From NCBI GenBank assembly GCA_037178625.1, contig CM074147.1:1116001-1180000 (forward strand): a stretch of 64,000 bases of DNA, in the 5' to 3' direction. Position 1 is the stretch's first letter; the number at the start of each line of letters is the position of its first letter. The notes beneath the pieces are model-generated. The model made no database searches, was not told the DNA's origin, and worked only from the letters and a program-made list of their open reading frames with translations. Origin of the DNA: Skeletonema tropicum. Its lineage: Eukaryota > Bacillariophyta > Thalassiosirophyceae > Thalassiosirales > Thalassiosiraceae. Position numbers and translations under genes: made by a program. This document shows positions 22,609-33,200 of this stretch, piece after piece.

Positions 22609-22862
22609 ATCATATCACTTAGGAAATTAGGTAAATGTTGCATTATCGCTACCTAGACATCATTGAACCAACAATTGGAGTCTTCATACGCCGAGGGCAG
22701 AACCAAACAGCGTCGCAGTCGGAACCACGGGAGAGGGTTGTCTCTCCTACCACAGCTCGTTTAAAAGCCCGGGATATATTGACGTGTATGTCAATAAGCC
22801 TGTATACAGGCCAGATATACAAATACAAGTATTTGCACGAGAGTATAAGCATATACCCATCT

Positions 22863-25800
22863 CTATCCGTGGTTGTTTTGACCGCGTCTAAGTGCTGCCT
22901 GAGCCCGCTGGCGACGTATCAAGAAGGCTTCACGTGCCGCTTTTACTGAAAGCAGCCAATAAGCCTGATGTTCACCAGAAGTTGTTTCGAGATCATCGAG
23001 ATTGATTTCCATCAAATATTTATCCTCCTCTCCAAGCCCTTCTAAGCCCATCTCTTGCTGCTCCTCTATAGCTATTTGTAGCTCCTCCTTCCTCTCTAAC
23101 GCAAGCATACCCGAAATTTTATCATGAATCAAGAAATTCCTCACCAGCCACTGTCCATGGGTCATCTCCATCAGCTTGATTGAGAAGCTCTGTGCCCATT
23201 TTGCGCCCGAAAGATAGCTGCCCTCCAGACGACGATGTGTCTCTTGAATCGCACAGAACTCCTTGGATATCATTCCTTCCATAAACCGCCGCCATCCAAT
23301 CTTATCTTGTGAACGTGCCAACTTCCGCAGTATCGGGTCATGATCGCTAGCAATGCAGTCCATAAAGCTTTTGCCATTCCGAGCCCTCACGAAACTCATG
23401 ATATACTTTTCCAGCACTTCACATGTCCCCACCGACTGTAACCAGGACTGTAAATTATCCGCTGACATCTGAAAACATTTTACCCTATCCTCTTCTTCAC
23501 ACATTAAGACGTGAGCGCATGACTCCTGTGCATCCAGACAAGAAGGACACAAAGGAGAGTGATTAGGATCACATCTGTGTAACCGCAAGTTGGTGCCGGC
23601 TATGTCGTGAACTTGCTTGCATGCCCATAGTTGGAAAAGCCGCGGGACCTCGTGTAAAGCCTTGTTCACGTTGACCCAATCTACTTGGACGAACGCGGAT
23701 GGAAGCAGGATCTGTCTCTTAGCGAAGATCTCCCTGGCCAACGCTAGGTGGCCATGAAAGCGGACTCTTTCACCAGTATCTGAAGTCATCTTCTCCTTAC
23801 CCTTATCCACATAGACGCAGATTGGCTCAAGTGGCAAAGGTTGCGCCGCCATTCCTGCGTTCGGATCAACGTCGTAAATCGCTAGTTTTGCGCCAGAGTC
23901 ACACTGTTCATTCAACTGTTCAGGCCTAGACAGCTCCTCCCATACCAAATGATCGAGTTTATGGGCCGAGACATGAGAAAATACTGTGCTGAAGGTTAGA
24001 GACCTGCAATGGATCATGATATTTTTGAGTATATCTGAATGCCGGCAACTCGACGGGATACGATGCGGAGGCAGGTTTTCCACATTATTGAGTGCCCCCA
24101 AGCAGTCAGAATAGATCTGGGCAGAACCAGACAGCGATGGTTTCAGTTTGTTCACAGCTAATAGGATGAGATGAATAGCGAGTAATCCCAAAAGCTCCCC
24201 ACGATATGCACAAGCGGCGAGTGTCTTCTCAGAGAATTTACCAACGAGTCGGCCTCTCCCCTTGGAACACTCCATAATGAATGCAGCTGAGCAGATATCT
24301 GGGTACATCTCCTTGATAAAGGATCCGTCCGCCACACATATTAGTGAACCATCTATAATAGCCGCCACGAGGAACTCATAGCTCCCCGTCAGTTCAAGAT
24401 CTTCCCACATCCACATGCTACCCCACTGGTCGAGGACTTCCCACAAAGTGCTAGGGGGTAGAGACTGACCTGGGATTGGTGCATGACTTACCAGACGATA
24501 TACCGCAGTATCTACCTCTTCTATCGTACACGCAACATTGTACTGAACCTGGGCATGATCACTGCCATCTTTCACATATCTCCGAGGGTTATTTTCATGC
24601 GGAGGGTATACTTCCATAAGGTCATTACCCATACAGCGGAGCAGTCTATTCGATGCGGCACAGTACCGCCACGGCTGAAGTTTGTGGCCGATGTGCACCC
24701 AATTTCCCAACCGGACGCTAAGTAAACCTCCTGGTGCTAATTGAGAGAGTGCCGACTTCCACACCTTAAAATCTTTTGACGATGGTTCCTCAGCGGGGAA
24801 GTCAAGCTTAGACCACTTTTCATCCTCCCGCCGCAGCCTCTTCTTGTACCGTGGATCAATCTTCGAACCCCTCACACACAGTATATCCGATAAAAACAGA
24901 ACTTGTTGGTGCAGGCGGACTCTGTTCAATTGCCGTAGTTCATTTGGAGAGTACTGGAGATCTTCAAATACACACATGAGCCACTTGTCACCCACTCTTG
25001 GGAAGGGGTTGTCGATATTATTCAATACCACCTTATACCCGAAGGTATCTACTTTTTCCCAGATCGATTTCACCCAGCTGGGAGTAACCCAAGAGTGATA
25101 TTGTTGAAATGATTCATCAAAGGGCTGATGCGCTCGACCGAGTTCAATAATGAAGAGGTCTACCGAGACCTGAGCTGTAATTCCATTACTAGACGGGCAT
25201 CCATAGTGCATCATCAGTTTGTTCAATTGCTGAATGCCGCATTCTATCGGCACATTCGGGAATCCACCGCCGTAGAAGCCAATGTCTAGATCACGAATTT
25301 CCTTAGGTGCCGTTCGTATCATACCACCCACAGGCATCAACTGATAATACGTCTTTTGCAGACATGTCTGAAGATCTTTGATGGGGGCCGTCTGGCAGCA
25401 CAGACCGTATGAAACTTTGGGCCAAAAACAAGCTGATAGCCATGTCCAGAATTGACGCCGATTCAATCTACTCCCTAGAACTTTTTGCGCACAATCAGAT
25501 GCTTTCTCGATTAAAACGTCCAGAGGACCTTTGCACTCCTCAGAACAATTGCACTTGCTGCGGCACGAACCAGACGGGCTTGTTGCCACACCTAGCATAG
25601 TCTCCGGATGCTCCACAGAGTGATGCTTCATCAAAAATGGGGTCCCATCCGGAAGAGACAATTCAATGTCGTAATAGCAATCCTTGGTGTGATCTTCATA
25701 CAGCCAACACTGCTTCCTCTCGTCGTAATAGTAAGACATCAAATAATAGAAGCACTTATCAGGATGTAGGGTGCCCCCTGTTGCCATCAAAAGATTATTC

Positions 25801-28800
25801 CAACTGCGGACGCTTGCTGTCAGAGCTGCATGAACCTCATTTATTGTCTCCCTCTTCTTCATATTGATATGAATGATATCCGTATCATCGACAAAGAGAA
25901 TAGCCGCCAAGTCAATTTGTTTGGATGGTGTGAAAGGGCAAACGAAGGTCGCTCCATGTCCATCGGCTTTGTGAGCCATCAAGATGGTGATACTAATTGC
26001 TGCCCACCCGGCAGGTGCAGCACCGTTTCCTTGACACAGACCTTGATACTTAACTTCGACAGTGCTGTTTGCGCACCGTGTTGAGTCCCCATACGCAGTT
26101 CTCAAGAAGTACCGCATCTCCTGGATTGTAGTAAGCATAGACTCTGTTGCCGACTGCTCAACTCCAAAGGCTTGAAACACCAAAGAAGCAATGGCATGTG
26201 CTATTCTGTCATAGCAGTTGCTTGCATCAACCGAAGCAATAGCAGCCGGAGTACGAAGTTGCCGTCCTATATCAAAGAATAGTATTTTTGCCAAGGCCCC
26301 ATCATCTGCCGTCCTATTTTTCTCACTGAATATCTCTTCTGGCATGAGTTGGTATTTGCGAATATTATTCATCATCCTATCACCGTATATGATCTTGTTT
26401 GCTTTGTTCAAGTCAGCCTCCAACAATAGGATGCTGCGCAATTTGGTGACTAGTCGACTGCCTGCTTTCTTTTCGAGCATGCAGGCCAAACCGCGTTGCC
26501 ACCTTGACAAACTGATACCCCTCATGAGAGCAAGAGATATTTTAACTGCGTGATAGTTGGAGATATACTCCGACTCTGCGCCAGCAATGTAATGGCCAAA
26601 ATGGAAGCCAGAAATAGACGATGATGTTGCCTCCTTCGACCGTCTCCAGCTCTTAGCCCAAGTCACCTCATCAATCAAGGTCTCGACGGAGTCCATCGGA
26701 ACAAGAGATCGAATCTTTGCAATCTGCTCAAATAACTGTTCCGTTGCCTCATGATAATCGTCTGAGAATTCATAAGTGCCATCCAGCACTGCCCTGGCAG
26801 CAACTGTGTCGGCGTTGTATCCAAATTGACCTCGAAGACGCCCTTTGCAGATAGGTGCTTCTTCCGCCTGATAGAATCGTTTGCCCTCACCATGAATGTT
26901 TTCCAAAATGGCTTTTTCCACTGAATCTTTTGTGTCATATTCTACCACGTTACCACCATCAGTTTCCACCTGCACTGTTCGAATGCTACCGCTAAACCGT
27001 TTACCGAGATTGTAATTCAACTTCCTCCAGAAACGTCTATCTCTCTCTCCTTTAATGATGGCAAGTATACGCTTCTCTGCAGTCTCATCACCCTTCTTTT
27101 TAGCAAACTCCAGCCGACGATTCAGATGTTTCTTTCTATAGTGATGTCCATGTTTCCTAAAATGATCACACTTACTGTCGCAAGCTTTGAGTCTAGCAGC
27201 GATCTCTGCTACTGAGAGGTTGAATGGACGAAGGATCTTTAGCTTCCGACATTTTCGTTTCAAATTCCCTCGGTTCACCTTCCTTCCCGCATGATAACGG
27301 AGAAGTGTTCTATAGACTTCGCCTCTCTTTATCCAAGTCACTGATTCTGCCGAGAATGGTATTCTACCTGCCTTGATTTTGCGGCACTTCGATTCTGCGT
27401 GAGCCATGTATTGTTTGCTTTTCTCTTCAGAGGACGCGAGAGCAGTACGAGCTTCTTCTTTTGTTTGTGCCTGGTATGCGGCACGATGATCGTCATCTAC
27501 CCTATGCCTGATCAGGTTCGTTTCTAGCAGTTGGTTGTATCTCTCCGCAACTCTGGGGAGTTTGGTATTCAGTCGTCTCGCCTTCAACTTTTTCACACGG
27601 ACCAAGGAGCGGCCCACAAGTGATGACAACGAGAAATCTACCACGAAGCATCGGTGATCACCCATTCCATAACCCACCGGCATTACACATGCATTCAAAA
27701 CTTCAATATCCCTTGTCGCCCACACGCCATCGATAGGTTGAGAGCCGCGGAAATAAGTTGCACCAAGCTGCTTCCCAGTGTAGTCTCCTACCACCTCCTT
27801 CATCGCTAACCCATCTACTTCTGTTAGAGCTTGTCCGATCCGCTTGGTGTAGATATTCTCATTGGCATCTAGGCAAACAATAATTCGGTCTCCTTCCTCA
27901 CGCCACCTCTTGAGTAGAGCAATCAAGTCCTCATAGAATTTGTCTCTTGGCTTAACGTCAGGCTGCTTTTTTTGAATGAAGTACCGTCGTTGTTGTTGGT
28001 AACTAGTGCTGGGGCCTTTACTAACGCATGGTTGATATCCGCAGACAACCCAAGTTGAAATACCATTCTCTCCGATGTACCTCGAGAACGAGAATCTTCC
28101 CAGACCAGTGACGTCTTGTCCGCTATTCATATGGTCGAACTGTTCAGCCAGTTGGCCAAACGTGAGAATTCCAGTCCCTCCTTCCTGAACTCTAGAGATA
28201 GCACCCTCATGAGTATTACAGCCATGGACCACCTTCACTTCGGCTTCTCCTCCGTTAAATAGCTGAGCCAAACCATTGACATTCTTCTTGTGGTTGAAGT
28301 TGATTTTGATCTCATTAAAGGCTGCAATGTCGACCTCCAATTCATCCAACATTTCTCTACCTCTATCCAATTTGATATTTCCACTCATGCGATTATTCAA
28401 CCCATTGATGTTTTCGTAGAGTAGTCGGACAACCCCCTCCCGTTTTGCCTGGGGAGCTCTACCGTGGACCCTCATGAGATCGTCATCGACCGTCCTCACC
28501 TCCTCTAACTCTTGTCGAGTAAAATGTTCCTCTAGAAACCTCTTCTCAGCGGCAGAGGGCAACTCCCCAACAGTGCCAGTTTCATCTATCGCCTCTTCTA
28601 TCAATGTTTCCCTTTGCAACGCCCGAAGCGTCTCTGCATCCACAACCCTCCTCGCCCTTCGATCAATTGCAGTCATGATTGTCTCAATATTTCCTGCTGC
28701 CATCTTCCCATTCCTAATGATATGTTTAATGTTCCCAAATTTGTCAATCAGCTTAATACGACGTTGTGTTTCTTCTCTTGTCCTAAAAGCTTGGGCTCGA

Positions 28801-28955
28801 CGTTGATTGCGTGTTCTTCTTCTCTCTACGTCGACCCGTCTGTTTTCCCCACCCCTATTATTTCGCTGTGTTCCAGCAGCAGGATGACTGCTGGAATAGC
28901 TGGTGCCGACTATACCATATTCGCCGCCTCCTCCACTCCAGGCATCTCTCTCCAC
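22863..28955 (-). CDS. Non-LTR retrotransposon polyprotein (endonuclease-RT-RNase H)
   Basis: 2030 aa, no stops. A basic N-terminus of about 170 aa with Arg-rich helices precedes an AP-type endonuclease (about 175-445: LLYENINGL, GGTGILTF, IVCLDANEN, PIDGVWATRDI, GDHRCFVVDF). Reverse transcriptase spans about 830-1120 with ASVDASNCYDR, GLCQGNGAAPAGW and the catalytic FVDDTD at about 1021. RNase H follows at about 1538-1675 with VADGSF (Asp about 1543), AYRGELLGLL, YSDCLGAL and a late SHVSAHKLDH/CDSGAK. A zinc-finger-like CPSC...C..H...C lies near 1800. Together these copy element RNA into DNA at a nicked target. No separate gag-like ORF1 was found; the basic N-terminus may fill that role. Confidence 0.9.
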   Translation of the reverse strand: MERDAWSGGGGEYGIVGTSYSSSHPAAGTQRNNRGGENRRVDVERRRTRNQRRAQAFRTREETQRRIKLIDKFGNIKHIIRNGKMAAGNIETIMTAIDRRARRVVDAETLRALQRETLIEEAIDETGTVGELPSAAEKRFLEEHFTRQELEEVRTVDDDLMRVHGRAPQAKREGVVRLLYENINGLNNRMSGNIKLDRGREMLDELEVDIAAFNEIKINFNHKKNVNGLAQLFNGGEAEVKVVHGCNTHEGAISRVQEGGTGILTFGQLAEQFDHMNSGQDVTGLGRFSFSRYIGENGISTWVVCGYQPCVSKGPSTSYQQQRRYFIQKKQPDVKPRDKFYEDLIALLKRWREEGDRIIVCLDANENIYTKRIGQALTEVDGLAMKEVVGDYTGKQLGATYFRGSQPIDGVWATRDIEVLNACVMPVGYGMGDHRCFVVDFSLSSLVGRSLVRVKKLKARRLNTKLPRVAERYNQLLETNLIRHRVDDDHRAAYQAQTKEEARTALASSEEKSKQYMAHAESKCRKIKAGRIPFSAESVTWIKRGEVYRTLLRYHAGRKVNRGNLKRKCRKLKILRPFNLSVAEIAARLKACDSKCDHFRKHGHHYRKKHLNRRLEFAKKKGDETAEKRILAIIKGERDRRFWRKLNYNLGKRFSGSIRTVQVETDGGNVVEYDTKDSVEKAILENIHGEGKRFYQAEEAPICKGRLRGQFGYNADTVAARAVLDGTYEFSDDYHEATEQLFEQIAKIRSLVPMDSVETLIDEVTWAKSWRRSKEATSSSISGFHFGHYIAGAESEYISNYHAVKISLALMRGISLSRWQRGLACMLEKKAGSRLVTKLRSILLLEADLNKANKIIYGDRMMNNIRKYQLMPEEIFSEKNRTADDGALAKILFFDIGRQLRTPAAIASVDASNCYDRIAHAIASLVFQAFGVEQSATESMLTTIQEMRYFLRTAYGDSTRCANSTVEVKYQGLCQGNGAAPAGWAAISITILMAHKADGHGATFVCPFTPSKQIDLAAILFVDDTDIIHINMKKRETINEVHAALTASVRSWNNLLMATGGTLHPDKCFYYLMSYYYDERKQCWLYEDHTKDCYYDIELSLPDGTPFLMKHHSVEHPETMLGVATSPSGSCRSKCNCSEECKGPLDVLIEKASDCAQKVLGSRLNRRQFWTWLSACFWPKVSYGLCCQTAPIKDLQTCLQKTYYQLMPVGGMIRTAPKEIRDLDIGFYGGGFPNVPIECGIQQLNKLMMHYGCPSSNGITAQVSVDLFIIELGRAHQPFDESFQQYHSWVTPSWVKSIWEKVDTFGYKVVLNNIDNPFPRVGDKWLMCVFEDLQYSPNELRQLNRVRLHQQVLFLSDILCVRGSKIDPRYKKRLRREDEKWSKLDFPAEEPSSKDFKVWKSALSQLAPGGLLSVRLGNWVHIGHKLQPWRYCAASNRLLRCMGNDLMEVYPPHENNPRRYVKDGSDHAQVQYNVACTIEEVDTAVYRLVSHAPIPGQSLPPSTLWEVLDQWGSMWMWEDLELTGSYEFLVAAIIDGSLICVADGSFIKEMYPDICSAAFIMECSKGRGRLVGKFSEKTLAACAYRGELLGLLAIHLILLAVNKLKPSLSGSAQIYSDCLGALNNVENLPPHRIPSSCRHSDILKNIMIHCRSLTFSTVFSHVSAHKLDHLVWEELSRPEQLNEQCDSGAKLAIYDVDPNAGMAAQPLPLEPICVYVDKGKEKMTSDTGERVRFHGHLALAREIFAKRQILLPSAFVQVDWVNVNKALHEVPRLFQLWACKQVHDIAGTNLRLHRCDPNHSPLCPSCLDAQESCAHVLMCEEEDRVKCFQMSADNLQSWLQSVGTCEVLEKYIMSFVRARNGKSFMDCIASDHDPILRKLARSQDKIGWRRFMEGMISKEFCAIQETHRRLEGSYLSGAKWAQSFSIKLMEMTHGQWLVRNFLIHDKISGMLALERKEELQIAIEEQQEMGLEGLGEEDKYLMEINLDDLETTSGEHQAYWLLSVKAAREAFLIRRQRAQAALRRGQNNHG

Positions 28956-29800
28956 TCATTATCTTTGGAGAGCAGATCTTGGCTGAAGTTTGTTGAGTCT
29001 GGCGACGTGACATCAATAGCGGGTTGGTAGCCCATATCTTCATAAAAATCAAGTAGATCAATCATTCTTATCGCTTATTAGACGACATGAAGTTGATGAT
29101 CAATTCAAGTAAGATGAATTGGAATTATTGTAGGGAAGATCTCACCAGGTATAGAAGATGGATGTTCCAGGTAGGTATTGACCAATCAATGTATTTGATG
29201 TTGATAGAAAGTTTGGTCACGATGGTGGCAGAAGAAGATTCAGGAATGTCTATGGTAGGACAGCAGAAACTTTCCAGCGATGAGGCGAACGTGCAATGAT
29301 TTGAATTTGAATTGTAGGTTCGCGTTGGAGGCAGAAATAATGACCTAAATTCTCTGGAAGCCTCGGAGTAGATGACTTCCCTCTCTCGAATATCTCGTGA
29401 GGTGCCAAACCAGATTATTTTAGCGGCGGAGTTCCGTATAATTTGATTGGCGGAATAATTTGAATCCAATGAGAAAATGGCTTTTCTTGTGAAGGTGCGG
29501 GAGCTCGTTGGGTGTTGGGCGGCGAAGCGATCTAGTAGTCCGTAGTGACTGCTAGTTAAATTTGAGATGTCAGAGCACAGGCGGCGGCGGCTGATGGCGT
29601 TTGATATACTTATTTGCTATTAGAAGGTTAGAATATTATCGTTGGCGGCGGTTGATTACGCGGCGTATTGATGTTGCTTTGTTGTCATGGTGGTCGTTTT
29701 TTTGATGATTTTTTGAGTTGAAGTTTGTGTAGATTTTTGAATTCCTACGTTGATTTTGACTTTTGTACCAAATGAGGTCCGGCACCGCAGACGGAAAAGT
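28956..29800 (-). other. 5' leader of the non-LTR retrotransposon
   Basis: Transcript leader and presumably the internal promoter. Short frames (28858-29061 overlapping the main start in another frame; 29125-29469) show no motif; the first could be a translated upstream frame. GGCGGCGG-type stretches occur at 29580-29660. Confidence 0.55.
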
Positions 29801-29819
29801 GTGCTCTTTGCATGATTAT
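29801..29819 (+). repeat. Target-site duplication, right copy
   Basis: GTGCTCTTTGCATGATTAT, identical to 22590-22608. Confidence 0.9.
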
Positions 29820-30266
29820 CCTCTCAAAAATGCTCTGCAGCGCAGGCATCTATTCACTACCACCAGAAATCATATACCATCAAATTGTATCCAAGTAGAG
29901 TGATCATACCACACACCTACTACTTCTATCAACACAAAAAAGTACCTACATACTTACAAAGCAACTGAAACTGTTCATTAGCATGGTTCATCAATTCATC
30001 AGCAACATACAGCAGATATGAGATAGGCGTCTCAAAATGACTAACAAAAGAATCAAATCAAATCAAATCCGAGAATTCCGGAACAATAACCTACTGAATT
30101 CCTACCTGACTATGGGGAGAAAGGCGGGAAAGACGGATTTGTTCGGCAAGCAAGAAGCGAAAAACTCCACCTTCCTCATTTCACCATGGTAGGTAGTAGG
30201 TAGGTGTCAATGACCCTCCTCCCCATGCCATCGTCACACCCACAGCATTATGCTTAATATATAAAC
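29820..30266 (+). promoter_or_regulatory. Upstream region of the sorting-nexin gene
   Basis: Immediate 5' region, homologous to 19110-19504 and in part to 17310-17560. It probably contains promoter and leader. After insertion of the retrotransposon only about 450 bp of original upstream sequence remain next to the gene. Confidence 0.55.
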
Positions 30267-33200
30267 ATGAAGGAAACACTTGAACAAACTGCACGATCCT
30301 CTCTACGCACACTTCTCCAACAACCAGACTCCAACAACTCACACCAACAAAATAATAATAACAACTCCATCCTACTAATTCGTAAATTCCTAATTTTCAT
30401 TGTATTCCCCATTCTAACCAGCTTCATCATTGCCCACACTCCTCACCACCACGACAATGAATATCCAACAACCACACCAATTTTGTGGAGAACACTCCGC
30501 GCAATATTACTTGGCACGGCATCATTTCTACTCACCCTGTGGCAGGCAACATTGCGCATTGTGGGGATAACACTGGGGGTTGGTTTCGGGTTGGGTTTGG
30601 CGGGTCATGTGTTCGATGTCCTTTCCGATTCATTCGATGCTACTGCGGAAGGTGAAGGTGATGATACTGCTATAAAAAGTAGTAGTAACAACCGCAGAAG
30701 AATACGATCATCGATCAACAGCAAACCAAACTTGAAAGAACACACCACCTCACCACCAATAATATTAGAAGATGTCAATTCCTACCATTCCCAAATGAAA
30801 TTGGCAGGGTACTACACCAATATCGATAATTCGATGTTACGTGCTCAAATGGTACGGGGGGAGCAGGCTGGGGATGTTATGGTGGCCAATTGTGCCAAGC
30901 GTTCTTCCCTACTGGAGAAGGCGCCAAATCAAGGTGATGCAACAACAACAACAACAATAGTCAAACCAAGCATATACAAATTCAACAAGGGTACAACTGC
31001 ATCCACACAAATGAAACGAATGTGGCCAAATCTATCTCCGGTAATTAATGACTCACTGGCGAAATTGACAGAGTTTGTATTGAGGGATTATGTGAGTAGT
31101 TGGTATGCCAAGGTGGATGAACAGGTTGTGTTTGTGGATCCTTCATCGTCGTCATCATCTGGAGGAGGAGTGGATGGTGACGGTGGTGGCGGTGGTTGTG
31201 CAATTAACGCAACAACAGCAGCAGCATTGGGGGTGGGAGGGGAGCAAGAGTTAGTACAGTCGAATAGTAGAGAAGGGGCTGCTATTCATCGACCGTCAAC
31301 GGCTCCTCCTACTGCTGGATCAGAGAGTGTGACGGCAAAGCGGAGGCAGTTGAATGCTAGTGGTAGTAGTGTTACTATACCGCCCTCCGAAGTTGTTGGC
31401 ACCACTGTTGCATCTACTACTTTTGCATCATCATCTACAGCTAGCAGCAGTAGCAGTAGCAGCAGAGGTGGTGGTAATGGTGGACTGGTTGCACGCTCCT
31501 CCACTTCCACAAAAATTATTCGACCACGTACTACTTCAAATTCAGTGGAATTACGGTCATCATCCTTTACTTCATCACTACTATCCTCCTCAATTGCTAC
31601 TACTACTACTACTACTACTGCGGTAGTGGAACCAACAGCATCATCAGTAAATAATCAATCATCACCCTATGCAATCAAGACACCAAATACATCCCATGAA
31701 AATTTGCAAAAGTATAACAATAGCATGATGACATCATCTTCTGATGCAACTAATCAACAACAACAACAACAACAACAGTCACAACAACAACGAACCATGG
31801 TACTAACCACAACCGGGACACAATCCTCCCCCTTCCTAGACTCACTCTACACATCCTTTGCATACCTACTCGGGGTCATTGCCACACGATCCTCTGAAAA
31901 TGTCAATATACTCGAATTACTATTATTACATTTTCCTCATGTATTGGCACAGAATTTACGTGTCTATCGTGAGATGAAATTGGTTGCCTTGGAGAAGAAA
32001 CGGAGGAGGATTGTTGTGGAGAGGGACAAGAAGTGGAGTAGAAGAAATAGTGGAGGTGGTGGTAATGGTGGTGGTGGGTCGGTATCATCATCATCATCAT
32101 CATCGGGCATGATGCCCATCCATACAGAACAGGAATTGACAAGTACCAATGTCTCCGAAATTGCCATCATTCGTGAATATTTACTGGCAGGGAAACTTCA
32201 CACAGCACTCACCTTTGGGATGGACGTCCCATCCCTCCTATTCGCTGATCCACTGGGTAAAGATTGTCCACCAGGTCCATCGTACCACCACCAACAACCA
32301 AACAACACAGATGATTGCGATGATGATCGTCGTCGTCGTCGTCGTCGTCAACGAGGAGGACATACTACCGAGGAAGATTCCATATTAGAAAATCGACTAT
32401 TATCCCCCGAATCATCCTTGATTGCCGAATGTGAATTGGATTACAATCGTGTGTTGGCAAGTAAGGTTGCCAAATTGGTCGTGTCAAAGAATGAAATTGA
32501 ATCGGCGGTCGTACGGAGTATGTTGGTGGAAATGTTGGCGTCGTGTGTGTTGTGTCCGACGATGGGGTGTTTTACTCCGGATTATGTGAATGGGTGGTTG
32601 ATTAAAGGGTTGAGTTTGTTGGATGATGGTGGTGGAGGGGCTGCAGAGTGTGATAATCCTGCTGCTGCTGCTACTTCTACTGCTGCTGCTGCTTCTACTG
32701 CTGCTGTGAAGAGTGACGAAACTGCAGTAGACGTTGCTGCTTCGTCTCCCAACGCAATACTGACGAGAGATAGTCAAGATGCAATTGATTGTACTACCAC
32801 CAACCAATCAGTTGTTTCGGATTTAGACGGACACGCCCATGACAGCTTGAGTGGATTACATCCTGCCAACAGTGGTGAAAGTTGTGACGATAATAAAACA
32901 CAAACTCTAGATGCAATTGTCAATGGGGTAGTGGAAGAAATCATTACAAGTGATGGATCGGTAAGATCTGAAATGGACTCGACAATATTTGAAGAGGAAG
33001 AATACGTGGATGATTCTTCGATGTGTAATGATGCTGAACAAATCATTACTTTGCTTTCAATGTCCATCATTGAATTGGGTAGATTTATTGACTTTGAAGA
33101 CTGCCGTCATGCTCGGGAGCGTAATGAAGATATTTTGGTGGATTGGGACCAATCGAATTGTCGAAAAGCTGTGAAACATCTTGTGCTTGTGATTGAAGCA

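Larger units (their letters stand above)
22609..29800 (-). mobile_element. Full-length non-LTR retrotransposon
   Basis: A 7192-bp element between perfect 19-bp target duplications. On the minus strand it has a leader of about 845 bp, one 2030-codon frame with endonuclease, reverse transcriptase and RNase H, and a 3' region of 254 bp. The 3' end has no poly(A) tail and finishes AAGTGATATGAT. The endonuclease-RT-RNase H order resembles I/Ingi-type non-LTR elements. Intact frame plus perfect duplications indicate recent insertion. Confidence 0.9.
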
